This document shows positions 26,895-36,446 of a DNA stretch of 64,000 bases, piece by piece; the stretch's first letter is position 1; each line of letters starts with the position of its first letter. The DNA comes from Pedobacter sp. PACM 27299. Lineage in GTDB: Bacteria > Bacteroidota > Bacteroidia > Sphingobacteriales > Sphingobacteriaceae. The stretch spans positions 3,472,001-3,536,000 of the forward strand of contig NZ_CP012996.1 of NCBI RefSeq assembly GCF_001412655.1, in the 5' to 3' direction. Made by a program: the position numbers and the translations under genes. The notes under the pieces are model-generated. The model was not told where the DNA came from. It saw nothing but the letters and a program-made list of their open reading frames with translations, and did not search any database.

Positions 26895-28520
26895 TTAAAA
26901 CAGGTATTTTGTACTTAAGAAGTTTGAACTATTACTGTCTACAATCTCGTTAATCAGGTGTTTATTATTTTCATTTAGTTTCGTTGCCACAAGGGAACGG
27001 ATAGAAAATGACCTCAATGCATCCACCACAGAAAGGGTACCTTCGGCACTATCCTTTCTCCCGGTAAATGGAAACACGTCTGGTCCGCGCTGACACTGAC
27101 AATTGATATTTACACGACTCACCTGATTCACCAATGGATCAATCAGCGAGGCGATTTCTTCATTGTCATTACTGAAAATACTCACTTGCTGTCCGTGGGT
27201 AGATTCAATCAGGTACTCAATAGTTTCTTCCAGATCATCAAAAGGAACAACAGGAATAACTGGTCCGAATTGTTCTTCTGTATATAACTTCATTTCCTTC
27301 GTAACTGGATACACAATTGCTGGGTAAACAAAAGATTCGTTTACCGCACCTCCATTTTCATTGATTACTTTTGCACCATTGGCAATTGCATCCGCAATAC
27401 AATCCTGTAGATAAGCAGGCTTATGAGGTTCTGGCAATGGCGTTAATGATACCCCATTCTCCCAGGGCATTCCAAATTTTAGTTGCCCAACAGCCACAGT
27501 CAGCTGTTTTAAAAACTCATCTGCCAGACTCCGGTGTACAAATATGATTTTCAAAGCCGTACAACGTTGTCCGTTAAAGGACAAAGAGCCTAATACAGTT
27601 TCCTGAACTGCCAGCTCAACATCTGCTTTAGCAGTAATAATCGCGGCATTCTTTGCATCTAAGCCCAAAATAGCACGTAAACGGTTTACTTTGGGGTGGA
27701 GCTTTTTCAGTTCATTGGCCACTTTACTAGAACCAATTAAAGTCAATACATTAATTTGACCAGATTTCATCAAATCAGGAATGATCTTGTTACCTCTGCC
27801 ATAAATGGTATTCACCACTCCTTTCGGAAAACAATCACGAAAGGCCTCTAACAAAGGATAATGCAATAAAGTACCATGTTTAGGCGGTTTAAACAACAGG
27901 GTGTTTCCCATGATCAATGCCGGGATCAAAGTGGTAAAGGTTTCGTTTAAAGGATAATTAAACGGACCCATACATAAAACAACGCCTAAAGGAGAACGTC
28001 TGATTTGCGCCACAATCCCCTGCTCAATGCTAAATCTGGATGATTGTCTGTCCAGGTCTTTTAAAGCATCAATAGTAGCATGAATATATTCTACGGTACG
28101 GTCAAACTCCTTCACAGAATCAGCATAAGACTTACCAATTTCCCACATCAGGAGCTTAACTACAATCGCTTTCTTTTCTATAATACGGTGCGTAAATTTC
28201 TCCACACAATTGATCCTGTCGGCGACACTCATGGTCGGCCACTCGCCTCTTCCATTGTCGTACGCCTTTACAGCTGCTGCTAGCGCTGCTGCTGCTTCCT
28301 TTTCGCTACATAAAGGATAAGTTCCAATCACTTTACGCTTCAATCCCTCTGGGGTTTTGATGCAGATAGGTGATAAAACTTCATGTATTTCTCCATCCCA
28401 TGCACGTAGCTCCCCATCGCTTAGATATTCGCGCTGGTGAACCTCTTCTGCCAATTTAAATTCCTCCGGAATTTGATGCTCCTCTACAAAAATAGATTGG
28501 AGCTGGTCATTAAAATTCAT
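26895..28520 (-). CDS. GapN-like NADP-dependent glyceraldehyde-3-phosphate dehydrogenase
   Basis: Aldehyde dehydrogenase of 541 residues, most like non-phosphorylating GapN, which oxidises glyceraldehyde 3-phosphate to 3-phosphoglycerate. It has the family blocks MGPFNYPLN (oxyanion N188), LLFKPPKHG and FNGQRCTALK with catalytic C320. Oddly, the general-base motif ELGGK is replaced by GLDAK (286-290): the expected Glu, 34 residues before the Cys, is Gly. Last gene of the galacturonate operon, where it would consume the triose made by KdgA. Oxidation of another aldehyde is possible. A weak 10-bp inverted repeat (26889-26924) spans its stop codon. Confidence 0.8.
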   Translation of the reverse strand: MNFNDQLQSIFVEEHQIPEEFKLAEEVHQREYLSDGELRAWDGEIHEVLSPICIKTPEGLKRKVIGTYPLCSEKEAAAALAAAVKAYDNGRGEWPTMSVADRINCVEKFTHRIIEKKAIVVKLLMWEIGKSYADSVKEFDRTVEYIHATIDALKDLDRQSSRFSIEQGIVAQIRRSPLGVVLCMGPFNYPLNETFTTLIPALIMGNTLLFKPPKHGTLLHYPLLEAFRDCFPKGVVNTIYGRGNKIIPDLMKSGQINVLTLIGSSKVANELKKLHPKVNRLRAILGLDAKNAAIITAKADVELAVQETVLGSLSFNGQRCTALKIIFVHRSLADEFLKQLTVAVGQLKFGMPWENGVSLTPLPEPHKPAYLQDCIADAIANGAKVINENGGAVNESFVYPAIVYPVTKEMKLYTEEQFGPVIPVVPFDDLEETIEYLIESTHGQQVSIFSNDNEEIASLIDPLVNQVSRVNINCQCQRGPDVFPFTGRKDSAEGTLSVVDALRSFSIRSLVATKLNENNKHLINEIVDSNSSNFLSTKYLF

Positions 28521-28553
28521 AGTAATATGGTCGGTTAGGTAAGTAATTCAAAA

Positions 28554-29921
28554 TTATAAATCAGTGATGGGTGCATATTTAGGAACCAATGATTTCATCA
28601 CGATCCAAGCCAATAAGTAAGCCACAGCACAAATAGCAAACATAATGGTATAACCGGTTTGGGTATGCCCCAGCAACTTATAATGGTCAAACAATGCACC
28701 ACCTAGTTTAGACATCACCACTCCACCCATTCCACCTGCCATACCGCCAATTCCAATCACTGAAGCAATACTTTTCTTAGGAAACATATCTGAAACTGTA
28801 GTAAAAATATTAGCGGACCATGCCTGATGCGCGGAAGCACCAATACCGATCAATACTACAGGAATCCAATAGCTGTAATGCCCAAGTGGCTGTGCCAGCA
28901 ATACCAATAGCGGGAATAAGGCGATCACAAACATGGCGCGCATCCTGCCATCATAAGGAGAATACCCTTTATTGATAAAATACATCGGGAACCAACCACC
29001 ACCAACACTGCCAATCATGGTCATACTATACAATACAGTCAATGGCAACATAATGTCTGTTCCTTGCAAATTATACTGCACCTTAAGGTAAGAAGGGAGC
29101 CAAAACAGAAAGAACCACCATACCCCATCAGTCATAAATTTACCAAAGGCAAAAGCCCAGGTTTGTTTATAACCCAATAACTTGGTCCACGGTACTTTTT
29201 TTCCTTCGTCAATGACTTCTACAGGTGCTTCATCGTTCTGGTCACTATTTACATAGGCCAGCTCATTCGCACACATTCTTTTCTGATTTTCAGGTTTTTC
29301 ATAGAAAATACCCCAAAATGCCAGCCAAACAAATCCGACAGCACCAATGATTAAAAACGCGGCTTCCCAGCCCCAAACCGTAGCGATCCAAGGCACAGTT
29401 AATGGCGCTAAAATTGCACCTACATTGGCACCCGAGTTGAATATACCCGTAGCAAATGAACGTTCTTTTTTAGGGAAATACTCAGCTGTAGCTTTGATAG
29501 CTGCCGGAAAATTCGCCGATTCTCCAAAAGCAAGAACCGCTCTGGCAATGATAAATCCGACTACAGAAACCGGCATTGCGCCCAACCCAATCCAGGTAAG
29601 TACAGAAGTCGCTCCCTGTCCGATTGGAATGGCTACGGCATGCATTATCGCACCGATAGACCAGATGATCAAGGCTACAGTATAGCCCCATTTCGTGCCC
29701 AGTCTATCTACAAAACGCCCTGCAAAGAGCATTGAAATAGCATATACGAATTGGAATGCAGCAGTTATATTGGCATAATCACTATTTGTCCAGTTAAATT
29801 CTTTCTCCAGCATGGGATGCAGGAGACTTAACACTTGTCGGTCAAGGTAATTGACTGTGGTTGCGAAAAACAGTAATGCACAGATTGTCCATCTGTAATT
29901 ACTCATTTTAGTCTCTTTCAT
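28554..29921 (-). CDS. exuT: MFS hexuronate transporter, ExuT-like
   Basis: Major facilitator permease of the anion:cation symporter type, 455 residues with about 12 transmembrane helices. The N-terminal NYLDRQVLSL in helix 1 and GRFVDRLGTKWGY between helices 2 and 3 are typical of the hexuronate transporter group. It should bring galacturonate/glucuronate across the inner membrane after periplasmic depolymerisation. A second in-frame ATG six codons in (MSNYRW) is also a plausible start. Lies between kdgA (42 bp) and the gapN-like gene (33 bp). Confidence 0.88.
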   Translation of the reverse strand: MKETKMSNYRWTICALLFFATTVNYLDRQVLSLLHPMLEKEFNWTNSDYANITAAFQFVYAISMLFAGRFVDRLGTKWGYTVALIIWSIGAIMHAVAIPIGQGATSVLTWIGLGAMPVSVVGFIIARAVLAFGESANFPAAIKATAEYFPKKERSFATGIFNSGANVGAILAPLTVPWIATVWGWEAAFLIIGAVGFVWLAFWGIFYEKPENQKRMCANELAYVNSDQNDEAPVEVIDEGKKVPWTKLLGYKQTWAFAFGKFMTDGVWWFFLFWLPSYLKVQYNLQGTDIMLPLTVLYSMTMIGSVGGGWFPMYFINKGYSPYDGRMRAMFVIALFPLLVLLAQPLGHYSYWIPVVLIGIGASAHQAWSANIFTTVSDMFPKKSIASVIGIGGMAGGMGGVVMSKLGGALFDHYKLLGHTQTGYTIMFAICAVAYLLAWIVMKSLVPKYAPITDL

Positions 29922-29963
29922 TATATTTGGTTTTTGGTTGGTTGTGGTTCGATTGTACGGGTA

Positions 29964-30623
29964 TTATCTACCCGCTTTTACCAGTTCAATCGTTTTTCTG
30001 GTGAGATTCGCTAGTTCGTTATAGTCTTTGTTTTCTAAAATGTCTTTGCTGATGAGTTTGCTGCCCATTCCAACGGCACATACGCCAGATTTAAACCAGT
30101 TGCTGATGTTGCTCTGCTCAATTTCAACACCACCTGTAGGAATGAATAATTGCCCTGGAAAAAGATCTCTAATAGCCGCCATATAAGATGGACCAAGAAT
30201 GTTTGCAGGAAATAGTTTGATCAATCCAGCCCCCATCTGATGTGCAGTATTAATTTCTGTCGGCGTAAAACAGCCAGGAACCCACAGCAGACCCTGCTCA
30301 TGAACCAATTGACCAACTTCTTCATTCACAATCGGAGAAACTATAAAATGAGCACCAGCTGCAATAAATTCTTTTGCCTCTAATACGGTTTTAATAGTTC
30401 CAATACCCAGGTAAAGGTCCTGCATTTCTGTTTTAAGTGCCTCTATAAGGATTTTAAAATTCGACAATGCAGCCGGTCCGCGATTGGTATACTCCAATAC
30501 CCTGATTCCTGATTTATATAAAGTCCTGATGATCTCCAGGCTCACCTGCGCATCTTCAAAGTAAAATAAAGGAAGGATTCCCTGATCTGTAATGGCCTTT
30601 AAAGAGTTTTCTTTCGTTTTCAT
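29964..30623 (-). CDS. kdgA: 2-keto-3-deoxy-6-phosphogluconate aldolase
   Basis: Class I aldolase (219 residues) cleaving KDPG to pyruvate and glyceraldehyde 3-phosphate. The Schiff-base lysine is K136 in GLIKLFPA and the general acid/base is E45 in VLEYTNRG, matching E45 and K133 of the E. coli enzyme. The phosphate-binding segment is FIPTGGVE. Follows kdgK by 47 bp and completes the pathway in this operon. Confidence 0.93.
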   Translation of the reverse strand: MKTKENSLKAITDQGILPLFYFEDAQVSLEIIRTLYKSGIRVLEYTNRGPAALSNFKILIEALKTEMQDLYLGIGTIKTVLEAKEFIAAGAHFIVSPIVNEEVGQLVHEQGLLWVPGCFTPTEINTAHQMGAGLIKLFPANILGPSYMAAIRDLFPGQLFIPTGGVEIEQSNISNWFKSGVCAVGMGSKLISKDILENKDYNELANLTRKTIELVKAGR

Positions 30624-30670
30624 TTGTATGTCGTTTGTATCGGTTCTTATGCTGTGTTATTTATATGATC

Positions 30671-31699
30671 TTAAATGGCCACCTCGTACATCTTGGCTAC
30701 CTTCGAAATATCCTGCATTTTAGTAGTTGTAAAATCGGTATGGGTAAATAGCTTAGAAAAAGCTGCTCTAGTGGCAAAACCAAGCGTCTCCTCTTTAGAG
30801 TGCTCCTTGTAAAAACCGTAAATTAAACCGGCCATAAAGCAATCGCCACTACCAATTTTTCCAATAATTCTTTCCGCACGGTATTCCTTAGAAACCAAAT
30901 GCTCATCTGCAGTATGCAATGCGCAGTAATACTTCACTCCAGATTCCTTAAAATCAAACCTGAAAGTATTGGCTACTGCAGTACACTTTGGAAAAGCGGC
31001 CATGATGGCCTGCGCGCTTTTTTTAGATTGCTCCAGATAAGCTTCCTTGCGGTTTTCCTCTGCTAAGCCAGGAGTTACCGGAATACCTAACATCTGCTCT
31101 GCCGCCCAGACATTGCCCATGATCAGGTTGCAGTATTTAGCCAATGAGGGCATAACCTCCAACGGTTTTTTACCATACTGCCAGAGTTTACTTCTGAAAT
31201 TCAGGTCTAGCGAGATTTGGATATTTCGTTCGGAAGCAGCAATTAAAGCCTCTTCACAAACCGCAACAATACCTTCATTTAATGCCGGACAAATTGCACT
31301 GAAATGCAGCCAGGAAACATCCTCCAATACCTTGTCCCAATCAATAGTTCCTGTTTTCAGGCCAGAAAAGGAAGAATGGTTGCGGTCATAGATTACTCCT
31401 GCATTTTTCAAATCCTTGCCATTAGGCAGGTAATACAAACCAATTCGCTCGCCAGTGTATTGCATCGGACTGGTGTCAATGTTCAGCTTATTCAGGTAGT
31501 TCACCACCTGTTTACTCATAAAATTATCTGGCACTGCCGAAAGGTAGGACGAAGGGACGCCCCAAAGCGCTAGTGCAGCCGCCACATTTGCCTCCGCACC
31601 TCCTACATAAAAGGACAGGTTGTTTTCTTTGAGCCAGTTCCCATCCAAATCCGGAGAGATTCTCAATAACAGTTCACCAAAGTTTAAAACCTTTCCCAT
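30671..31699 (-). CDS. kdgK: 2-keto-3-deoxygluconate kinase (PfkB family)
   Basis: Ribokinase-family sugar kinase, 342 residues, phosphorylating KDG to KDPG in the cytoplasm. N-terminal substrate-binding block FYVGGAEANVAAALALWG (about 31-48) and the C-terminal catalytic block KIGSGDCFMAG, where GSGD replaces the usual GAGD and D is the catalytic base. Starts 5 bp after uxaC and sits directly before kdgA, fixing its role. Confidence 0.92.
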   Translation of the reverse strand: MGKVLNFGELLLRISPDLDGNWLKENNLSFYVGGAEANVAAALALWGVPSSYLSAVPDNFMSKQVVNYLNKLNIDTSPMQYTGERIGLYYLPNGKDLKNAGVIYDRNHSSFSGLKTGTIDWDKVLEDVSWLHFSAICPALNEGIVAVCEEALIAASERNIQISLDLNFRSKLWQYGKKPLEVMPSLAKYCNLIMGNVWAAEQMLGIPVTPGLAEENRKEAYLEQSKKSAQAIMAAFPKCTAVANTFRFDFKESGVKYYCALHTADEHLVSKEYRAERIIGKIGSGDCFMAGLIYGFYKEHSKEETLGFATRAAFSKLFTHTDFTTTKMQDISKVAKMYEVAI

Positions 31700-31704
31700 A
31701 TCTA

Positions 31705-33105
31705 TTAAAAATTAAAATATTCTTTTGCGTTATTATAGCAGATGTCCTGAATTATTTTCCCAAGCCATTCCTGATCATCAGGCAATTCGCCATTTTCTAC
31801 ATCATCCCCAAACAGATTGCATAAAATCCTTCTGAAATATTCATGACGTGGATAAGAAAGGAAGCTTCTGCTGTCGGTTAACATGCCTACAAATCGACTC
31901 AGTAAGCCCATATTTGATAAGGTATTTAATTGCTTAATCATGCCATCCTTCTGATCTAAAAACCACCAACCCGAACCCCATTGCACTTTTCCAGCTACCG
32001 TACCGTCGTTGTAATTACCAATCATAGTGGCCATCAATTCGTTGTCCGCGGGATTCAAATTGTACAGAATCGTTTTTGCCAGACAATTTTCACTATCCAG
32101 CCTGTTTAAGAATTTAGCCAAGGCTTTTCCCTGAGAAAAATCGCCTATAGAATCAAAGCCGGTATCTGGCCCCAACTGACTCAATAAACGATCATTATTG
32201 TTTCTTAAAGCACCTAAATGATATTGTTGTACCCATCCCTTTTCATGATCCCATAATGCAAATTGAAACAGCAAAGCTGATTTAAATTGCCCAATTTCTA
32301 AAGGAGTCAGCGTAGATTGCTTTCTTATTTTCAAGTAAATTGCTTTGATTTCTTCCTCTGTGTAATCCTCAGCATAAATTTGCTCTAAACCATGATCAGA
32401 AACCGAACAGCCATTTTCTGCAAAATAATCGTGTCTTGATTTAAGCGCCGAAAGGTAAGCATCTAGGTCTTCAAGGGCAACGCCAGTTAAAACAGCCAGC
32501 TGGTCTATGTATTTATTTAAGAAAGTCGCATCATCTGCATTCATCGCTTTATCAGGCCGGAAAGCAGGCAGGACTTTGATATCGAGCTGATCTCTTTTTA
32601 TTTTCTGGTGATGCTCCAAAGAATCCAATGGATCATCCGTAGTACACAAGGCCTTCACATTCATTTTGCGCAATAAGTTCTGCACAGAATATTCAGGTGT
32701 TTGCAATTTGGCGGTGCATTCTTCATAAATCCTTTCCGCATTTTCAGGAGAAAGGACTTCATGAATATCGAAGTAACGCTGTAGTTCCAGGTGTGTCCAG
32801 TGATATAAAGGATTTCTTAGGGTGTAAGGAACAGTTTCTGCCCATTTCTTGAACTTTTCAAGATCTGTAGCACCTCCGGTAATATAATATTCGTCGATGC
32901 CATTAGCACGCATTGCACGCCATTTATAGTGGTCGCCGTAAAGCCATACTTGGGTAATATTTTCAAACATGAAATCGTTTGCAATCTGATCCGGCATTAA
33001 ATGATTATGATAATCAATAATGGGCATCTGTTTTGCAAAGTTATGATACAGCGATTGCGCTGTTTTTGTCTGTAGTAAGAAGTTGCTATCTAAAAAGTTT
33101 TTCAC
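31705..33105 (-). CDS. uxaC: Uronate isomerase
   Basis: Converts D-galacturonate to D-tagaturonate and D-glucuronate to D-fructuronate, the entry point for both uronates in the window. 466 residues, normal for the family, with the amidohydrolase-like metal motif DYHNHL (about residue 31) and the conserved TDDPLDSL segment (about 155). Lies 26 bp behind uxaA and 5 bp before kdgK. Confidence 0.96.
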   Translation of the reverse strand: MKNFLDSNFLLQTKTAQSLYHNFAKQMPIIDYHNHLMPDQIANDFMFENITQVWLYGDHYKWRAMRANGIDEYYITGGATDLEKFKKWAETVPYTLRNPLYHWTHLELQRYFDIHEVLSPENAERIYEECTAKLQTPEYSVQNLLRKMNVKALCTTDDPLDSLEHHQKIKRDQLDIKVLPAFRPDKAMNADDATFLNKYIDQLAVLTGVALEDLDAYLSALKSRHDYFAENGCSVSDHGLEQIYAEDYTEEEIKAIYLKIRKQSTLTPLEIGQFKSALLFQFALWDHEKGWVQQYHLGALRNNNDRLLSQLGPDTGFDSIGDFSQGKALAKFLNRLDSENCLAKTILYNLNPADNELMATMIGNYNDGTVAGKVQWGSGWWFLDQKDGMIKQLNTLSNMGLLSRFVGMLTDSRSFLSYPRHEYFRRILCNLFGDDVENGELPDDQEWLGKIIQDICYNNAKEYFNF

Positions 33106-33131
33106 AATAATATTTCTAAATGTATAAAATT

Positions 33132-34787
33132 TTATAAAGAAACGCCCCTTTTCCAGGGAATAAAATCATCTTGTCTATGGCGTAAGGCACTCACTTCCAC
33201 ATTTCCACTGGCTACCTCGATCACGTATTCTAAAATACGTTCCCCTGCTGCTTCAATACGCTCTGTTCCTTCAATGATGGAACCCGTGTCCAGGTCAATA
33301 ATATCCCTCATCTTATCAAACAAGCGGGTATTACTGGCTATTTTTACTACCGGAGCTATAGGATTCCCTGTTGGTGTACCTAACCCTGTAGTAAATAAAA
33401 CAACGTTTGCACCAGAACCAACCTCAGCTGTAGTCGATTCAACATCATTTCCAGGCGTGCATAAAAGGTTCAATCCAGGCTTTGTCACTTTTTCGGGATA
33501 GTCCAATACAGCCACCACAGGCGAAGTACCGCCTTTTTTTGCCGCACCGGCTGATTTAATGGCATCTGTGATCAATCCATCTCTAATATTTCCAGGAGAA
33601 GGGTTCATGTCAAATCCAGATCCTGCAGCAGTTGCTCTGCTGCTATAAGTAGTCATCAGGTCTGAAAAACGCGCCGCATCCTCACGATTCACACATCTAT
33701 CACTCAAATTCTGCTCTACTCCACACAATTCAGGGAACTCTGCAAGAATTACTGAACCTCCCAATGCCACTAATAAATCAGAAGTATAACCAATTGCCGG
33801 GTTTGCAGAAATCCCTGAGAAGCCATCTGAACCTCCACATTCCAATCCAATACATAATTTGCTCAATGGAGCCGGTTTCCGCACATGAGCATTCGCCTGG
33901 ATTAAACCTGCAAACGTTTGCTTAATTGCCAGACTTAATAGCTCAGATTCCTTGCCAATCGTCTGCTGATCCAGGATGTATAAAGGTTTGTCAAAATTGA
34001 CCACACGCTTTTGGATCTCCTCCTGTAGAATATTAACCTGGGCATTCTGACAACCTAGACTTAAGATTGTTGCACCAGCCACATTAGGATGTGTGATATA
34101 GCCTGCCAATAACCCGCATAATGTCTGCGAATCTTGTCTCGTACCCCCACAACCACCGGTATGGGTTAAAAACTTAATGCCATCTACATTTGGAAACAAG
34201 CGGTTTGCCTTTTCTTTTTGTTCCGTATAACTCAACTGGGTACTCAGAATCTCGTCCAGACTTTTTCCTTCCTCATATAAAGAAATCAATTCTTTCGCCT
34301 GCTGCTGGTAAGTTTCATTGCGGCCATAGCCTAAATTATTCAATAAAGCCTCCTGAATAACCTCCAGATTCCTATTTTCACAAAAAACCATCGGGATCAC
34401 CAACCAATAATTGGCAGTACCTACCTGGCCGTCATTCCGGTGAAAACCATTAAAAGTTCGGTCTTTCCAAGCCGATATGTCGGGCTTATTCCATAATAAA
34501 TGGGCCTCATTAGTTTCAAAACTGGTGGCTGCATGTTTGATATTGGCAGTGGTCAATAGAGAACCCGCCGGAATATCACTTTGGGCTTTACCCACCAACA
34601 CACCATACATGATCAATTCATCATTCGGTTTCAAATCTACCGTATTGAACTTATGTTTGGCAGACACCTGATCTTGCAACAGATAATCCACACCATCATA
34701 GCTCAATAGCTCACCCTTCAACAGGTCTGTTAACGCCACCAGCACATTATCCTTTGGATGAACCTTTAATAATATTCTTTGCTTCAT
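33132..34787 (-). CDS. uxaA: Altronate dehydratase
   Basis: Dehydrates D-altronate to 2-keto-3-deoxygluconate. 551 residues with an N-terminal SAF domain (about 1-100) and the main UxaA domain; HTGGCGGTRQDS (about 209-220) and LGLECGGSDGFSG-type cysteine segments match the iron-dependent enzyme. Its ATG shares one base with the uxaB stop (TAATG), indicating coupled translation. A CAAACGTTTG sequence inside the gene at 33911-33920 is noted but not annotated as an operator. Confidence 0.95.
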   Translation of the reverse strand: MKQRILLKVHPKDNVLVALTDLLKGELLSYDGVDYLLQDQVSAKHKFNTVDLKPNDELIMYGVLVGKAQSDIPAGSLLTTANIKHAATSFETNEAHLLWNKPDISAWKDRTFNGFHRNDGQVGTANYWLVIPMVFCENRNLEVIQEALLNNLGYGRNETYQQQAKELISLYEEGKSLDEILSTQLSYTEQKEKANRLFPNVDGIKFLTHTGGCGGTRQDSQTLCGLLAGYITHPNVAGATILSLGCQNAQVNILQEEIQKRVVNFDKPLYILDQQTIGKESELLSLAIKQTFAGLIQANAHVRKPAPLSKLCIGLECGGSDGFSGISANPAIGYTSDLLVALGGSVILAEFPELCGVEQNLSDRCVNREDAARFSDLMTTYSSRATAAGSGFDMNPSPGNIRDGLITDAIKSAGAAKKGGTSPVVAVLDYPEKVTKPGLNLLCTPGNDVESTTAEVGSGANVVLFTTGLGTPTGNPIAPVVKIASNTRLFDKMRDIIDLDTGSIIEGTERIEAAGERILEYVIEVASGNVEVSALRHRQDDFIPWKRGVSL

Positions 34788-36307
34788 TAATTGCTTTGTA
34801 AATGTTTTTCTGATTGCTGTAATGCTTCCTTCATTCCTGAAGTTAAAATCAGTTTATATTGTTCTGCTATTGTTTCTTTTAAACCAGGTAACCCAGACAA
34901 ATCTGCTCCCCATAACCCGGCATCCGCCAGTACCTGCTGCACATACTCGTCCGGTGACAACCTACTTTTTTCATGGAAATAAGCTACTTGGTCATCAGTA
35001 ATCTGATACTCTCTACCTTGATATGCCCCAAAGTACTGTCCGTTTGAAGAAGCCCTGCTTACCCGCATAAACACAAGATACGCAGCAAAACCAAGGGCAA
35101 TGTTTGTCGGAACCTGATGGTACTTCTTATAGTAATTCAGTAACACCGGAATCACACGGATTTTGATTTTCATCGTGTACTGGAAGGTTATATTGATCCA
35201 GGAATGTGCAATGAAAGGATTTGCAAAACGATCAATCACACTATCTGCGAAAGCAGCAGACAACGCTACGGCTACCTCATAAGGAATTGCAGGGGCAATT
35301 TCCTTTTGCATCACTTTTGTAATGTATCTTTTTAAAGGTGCTGCTGTCATCGCTTCAGCCACTGTTGGAATGCCAGAAAGAAAAGCAATTGCCGCCGCAA
35401 GAGTATGCGATCCATTTAACAACCTTACTTTCAGCTCTCTGTAAATCTCAATATCAGGTTTTACAATAATGCCTTCGTCAATGCCTGTTAAGCCAAGCAA
35501 CCTTTCTACTGTTGGCCCTCCTTCAATTGCCCAGAGGCGATAAGGTTCGGCCATAATCAACAGTTGATCGGTATAACCCAACTCCTCCTCCAATTCTTTC
35601 AGTACCGCTGCATCAGGTTTTCCCGGCACAATTCTATCTACCAATGAATTACAAAAATGTATATGTTGCCTCAACCAAACCACAAATTCCGTTTCCAAAC
35701 CTTGGTAATCGGCCAATTCAAACACGATCGCCTCCAGCTTTTTTCCGTTATCTGGAATCAGTTCTGTGGCGATGACCACCAAATCATATTCATCTGTTTC
35801 GCTTGCTAAAGCTTTAAATCTCGCATACAACACCGCCAGCAATTTCGCGGGAAATGAGCTAGGTGAACCTTGCTGAACAGCTTCCTTAACCAACTGTATC
35901 CCAACCTCAGTTGTATTAGAAACGATGAGCCTTAAATCTTTGCTAACCGCTATATCTAAAATACTATCCCAATCTTTATCTGCCGTTAACACACGGCTGA
36001 TCGCTGAAGAAACAATGTTTTCTTTTATTTTCTCTCCTTTTTCAATTCCTCTGACACATATCGTGTATAAACTATCTTGTTTTATAAAAGCGCTGGTATC
36101 TCCTTTGCTAGTCGATTTTACCACCGCAATCCTACCATTAAACGCACCAATAAGGTTTGCTTTATTGATAAAATAATCTGGGAGGCCACGTAATAGTACG
36201 CCAGTTCCAAATTGTAAGACCCTTTCAGGAAGGTTAAAATGCCTTTGATCAGGAACGATTAGCTTCGCTGATCCCATACCACTTAAGGTGTTTTTGGATA
36301 GTATCAT
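34787..36307 (-). CDS. uxaB: Tagaturonate reductase (altronate oxidoreductase)
   Basis: Reduces D-tagaturonate to D-altronate with NADH. 506-residue member of the long-chain mannitol/polyol dehydrogenase family: N-terminal Rossmann segment VLQFGTGVLLRG (about 30-41) and the C-terminal catalytic stretch with K and N/H residues in RLLNGSHTLAAA (about 297-308). First gene of the galacturonate operon. A promoter module with operator and -7 box lies 25-91 bp upstream. Confidence 0.94.
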   Translation of the reverse strand: MILSKNTLSGMGSAKLIVPDQRHFNLPERVLQFGTGVLLRGLPDYFINKANLIGAFNGRIAVVKSTSKGDTSAFIKQDSLYTICVRGIEKGEKIKENIVSSAISRVLTADKDWDSILDIAVSKDLRLIVSNTTEVGIQLVKEAVQQGSPSSFPAKLLAVLYARFKALASETDEYDLVVIATELIPDNGKKLEAIVFELADYQGLETEFVVWLRQHIHFCNSLVDRIVPGKPDAAVLKELEEELGYTDQLLIMAEPYRLWAIEGGPTVERLLGLTGIDEGIIVKPDIEIYRELKVRLLNGSHTLAAAIAFLSGIPTVAEAMTAAPLKRYITKVMQKEIAPAIPYEVAVALSAAFADSVIDRFANPFIAHSWINITFQYTMKIKIRVIPVLLNYYKKYHQVPTNIALGFAAYLVFMRVSRASSNGQYFGAYQGREYQITDDQVAYFHEKSRLSPDEYVQQVLADAGLWGADLSGLPGLKETIAEQYKLILTSGMKEALQQSEKHLQSN

Positions 36308-36331
36308 CTGTTAAATTACATTCGGTTAGAA

Positions 36332-36398
36332 ACAATTCTACATAATAATTATAAGGAATGATCCGCTTGACTGGAAATTATTTGCGCAATCGTTATCG
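36332..36398 (-). promoter_or_regulatory. Promoter module of the uxaB operon
   Basis: The minus strand reads CGATAACGATTGCG (36398-36385), then exactly 41 bp, then ATGTAGAATTGT (36343-36332), whose TAGAATTG is a -7 box with one mismatch to TAnnTTTG. A second CGATAACG copy lies at 36403-36410, giving a direct repeat at about 14-bp spacing. No -33 TTG is seen. The identical arrangement occurs before GH28 and susC. Confidence 0.85.
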
Positions 36399-36446
36399 GG
36401 AACGTTATCGTGCAAGATATATTAAGCCATTTCCTCAGAAAGGGCT

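Noticed and set aside
26889..26924. 10-bp inverted repeat (AACTTCTTAA / TTAAGAAGTT) over the gapN-like stop
   Set aside because: A-T-rich stem without a T run after it; not strong enough to call a terminator.
33911..33920. A fifth CAAACGTTTG palindrome
   Set aside because: It lies deep inside the uxaA coding region with no gene start nearby, and uxaA belongs to the other LacI class. Most likely chance codons.
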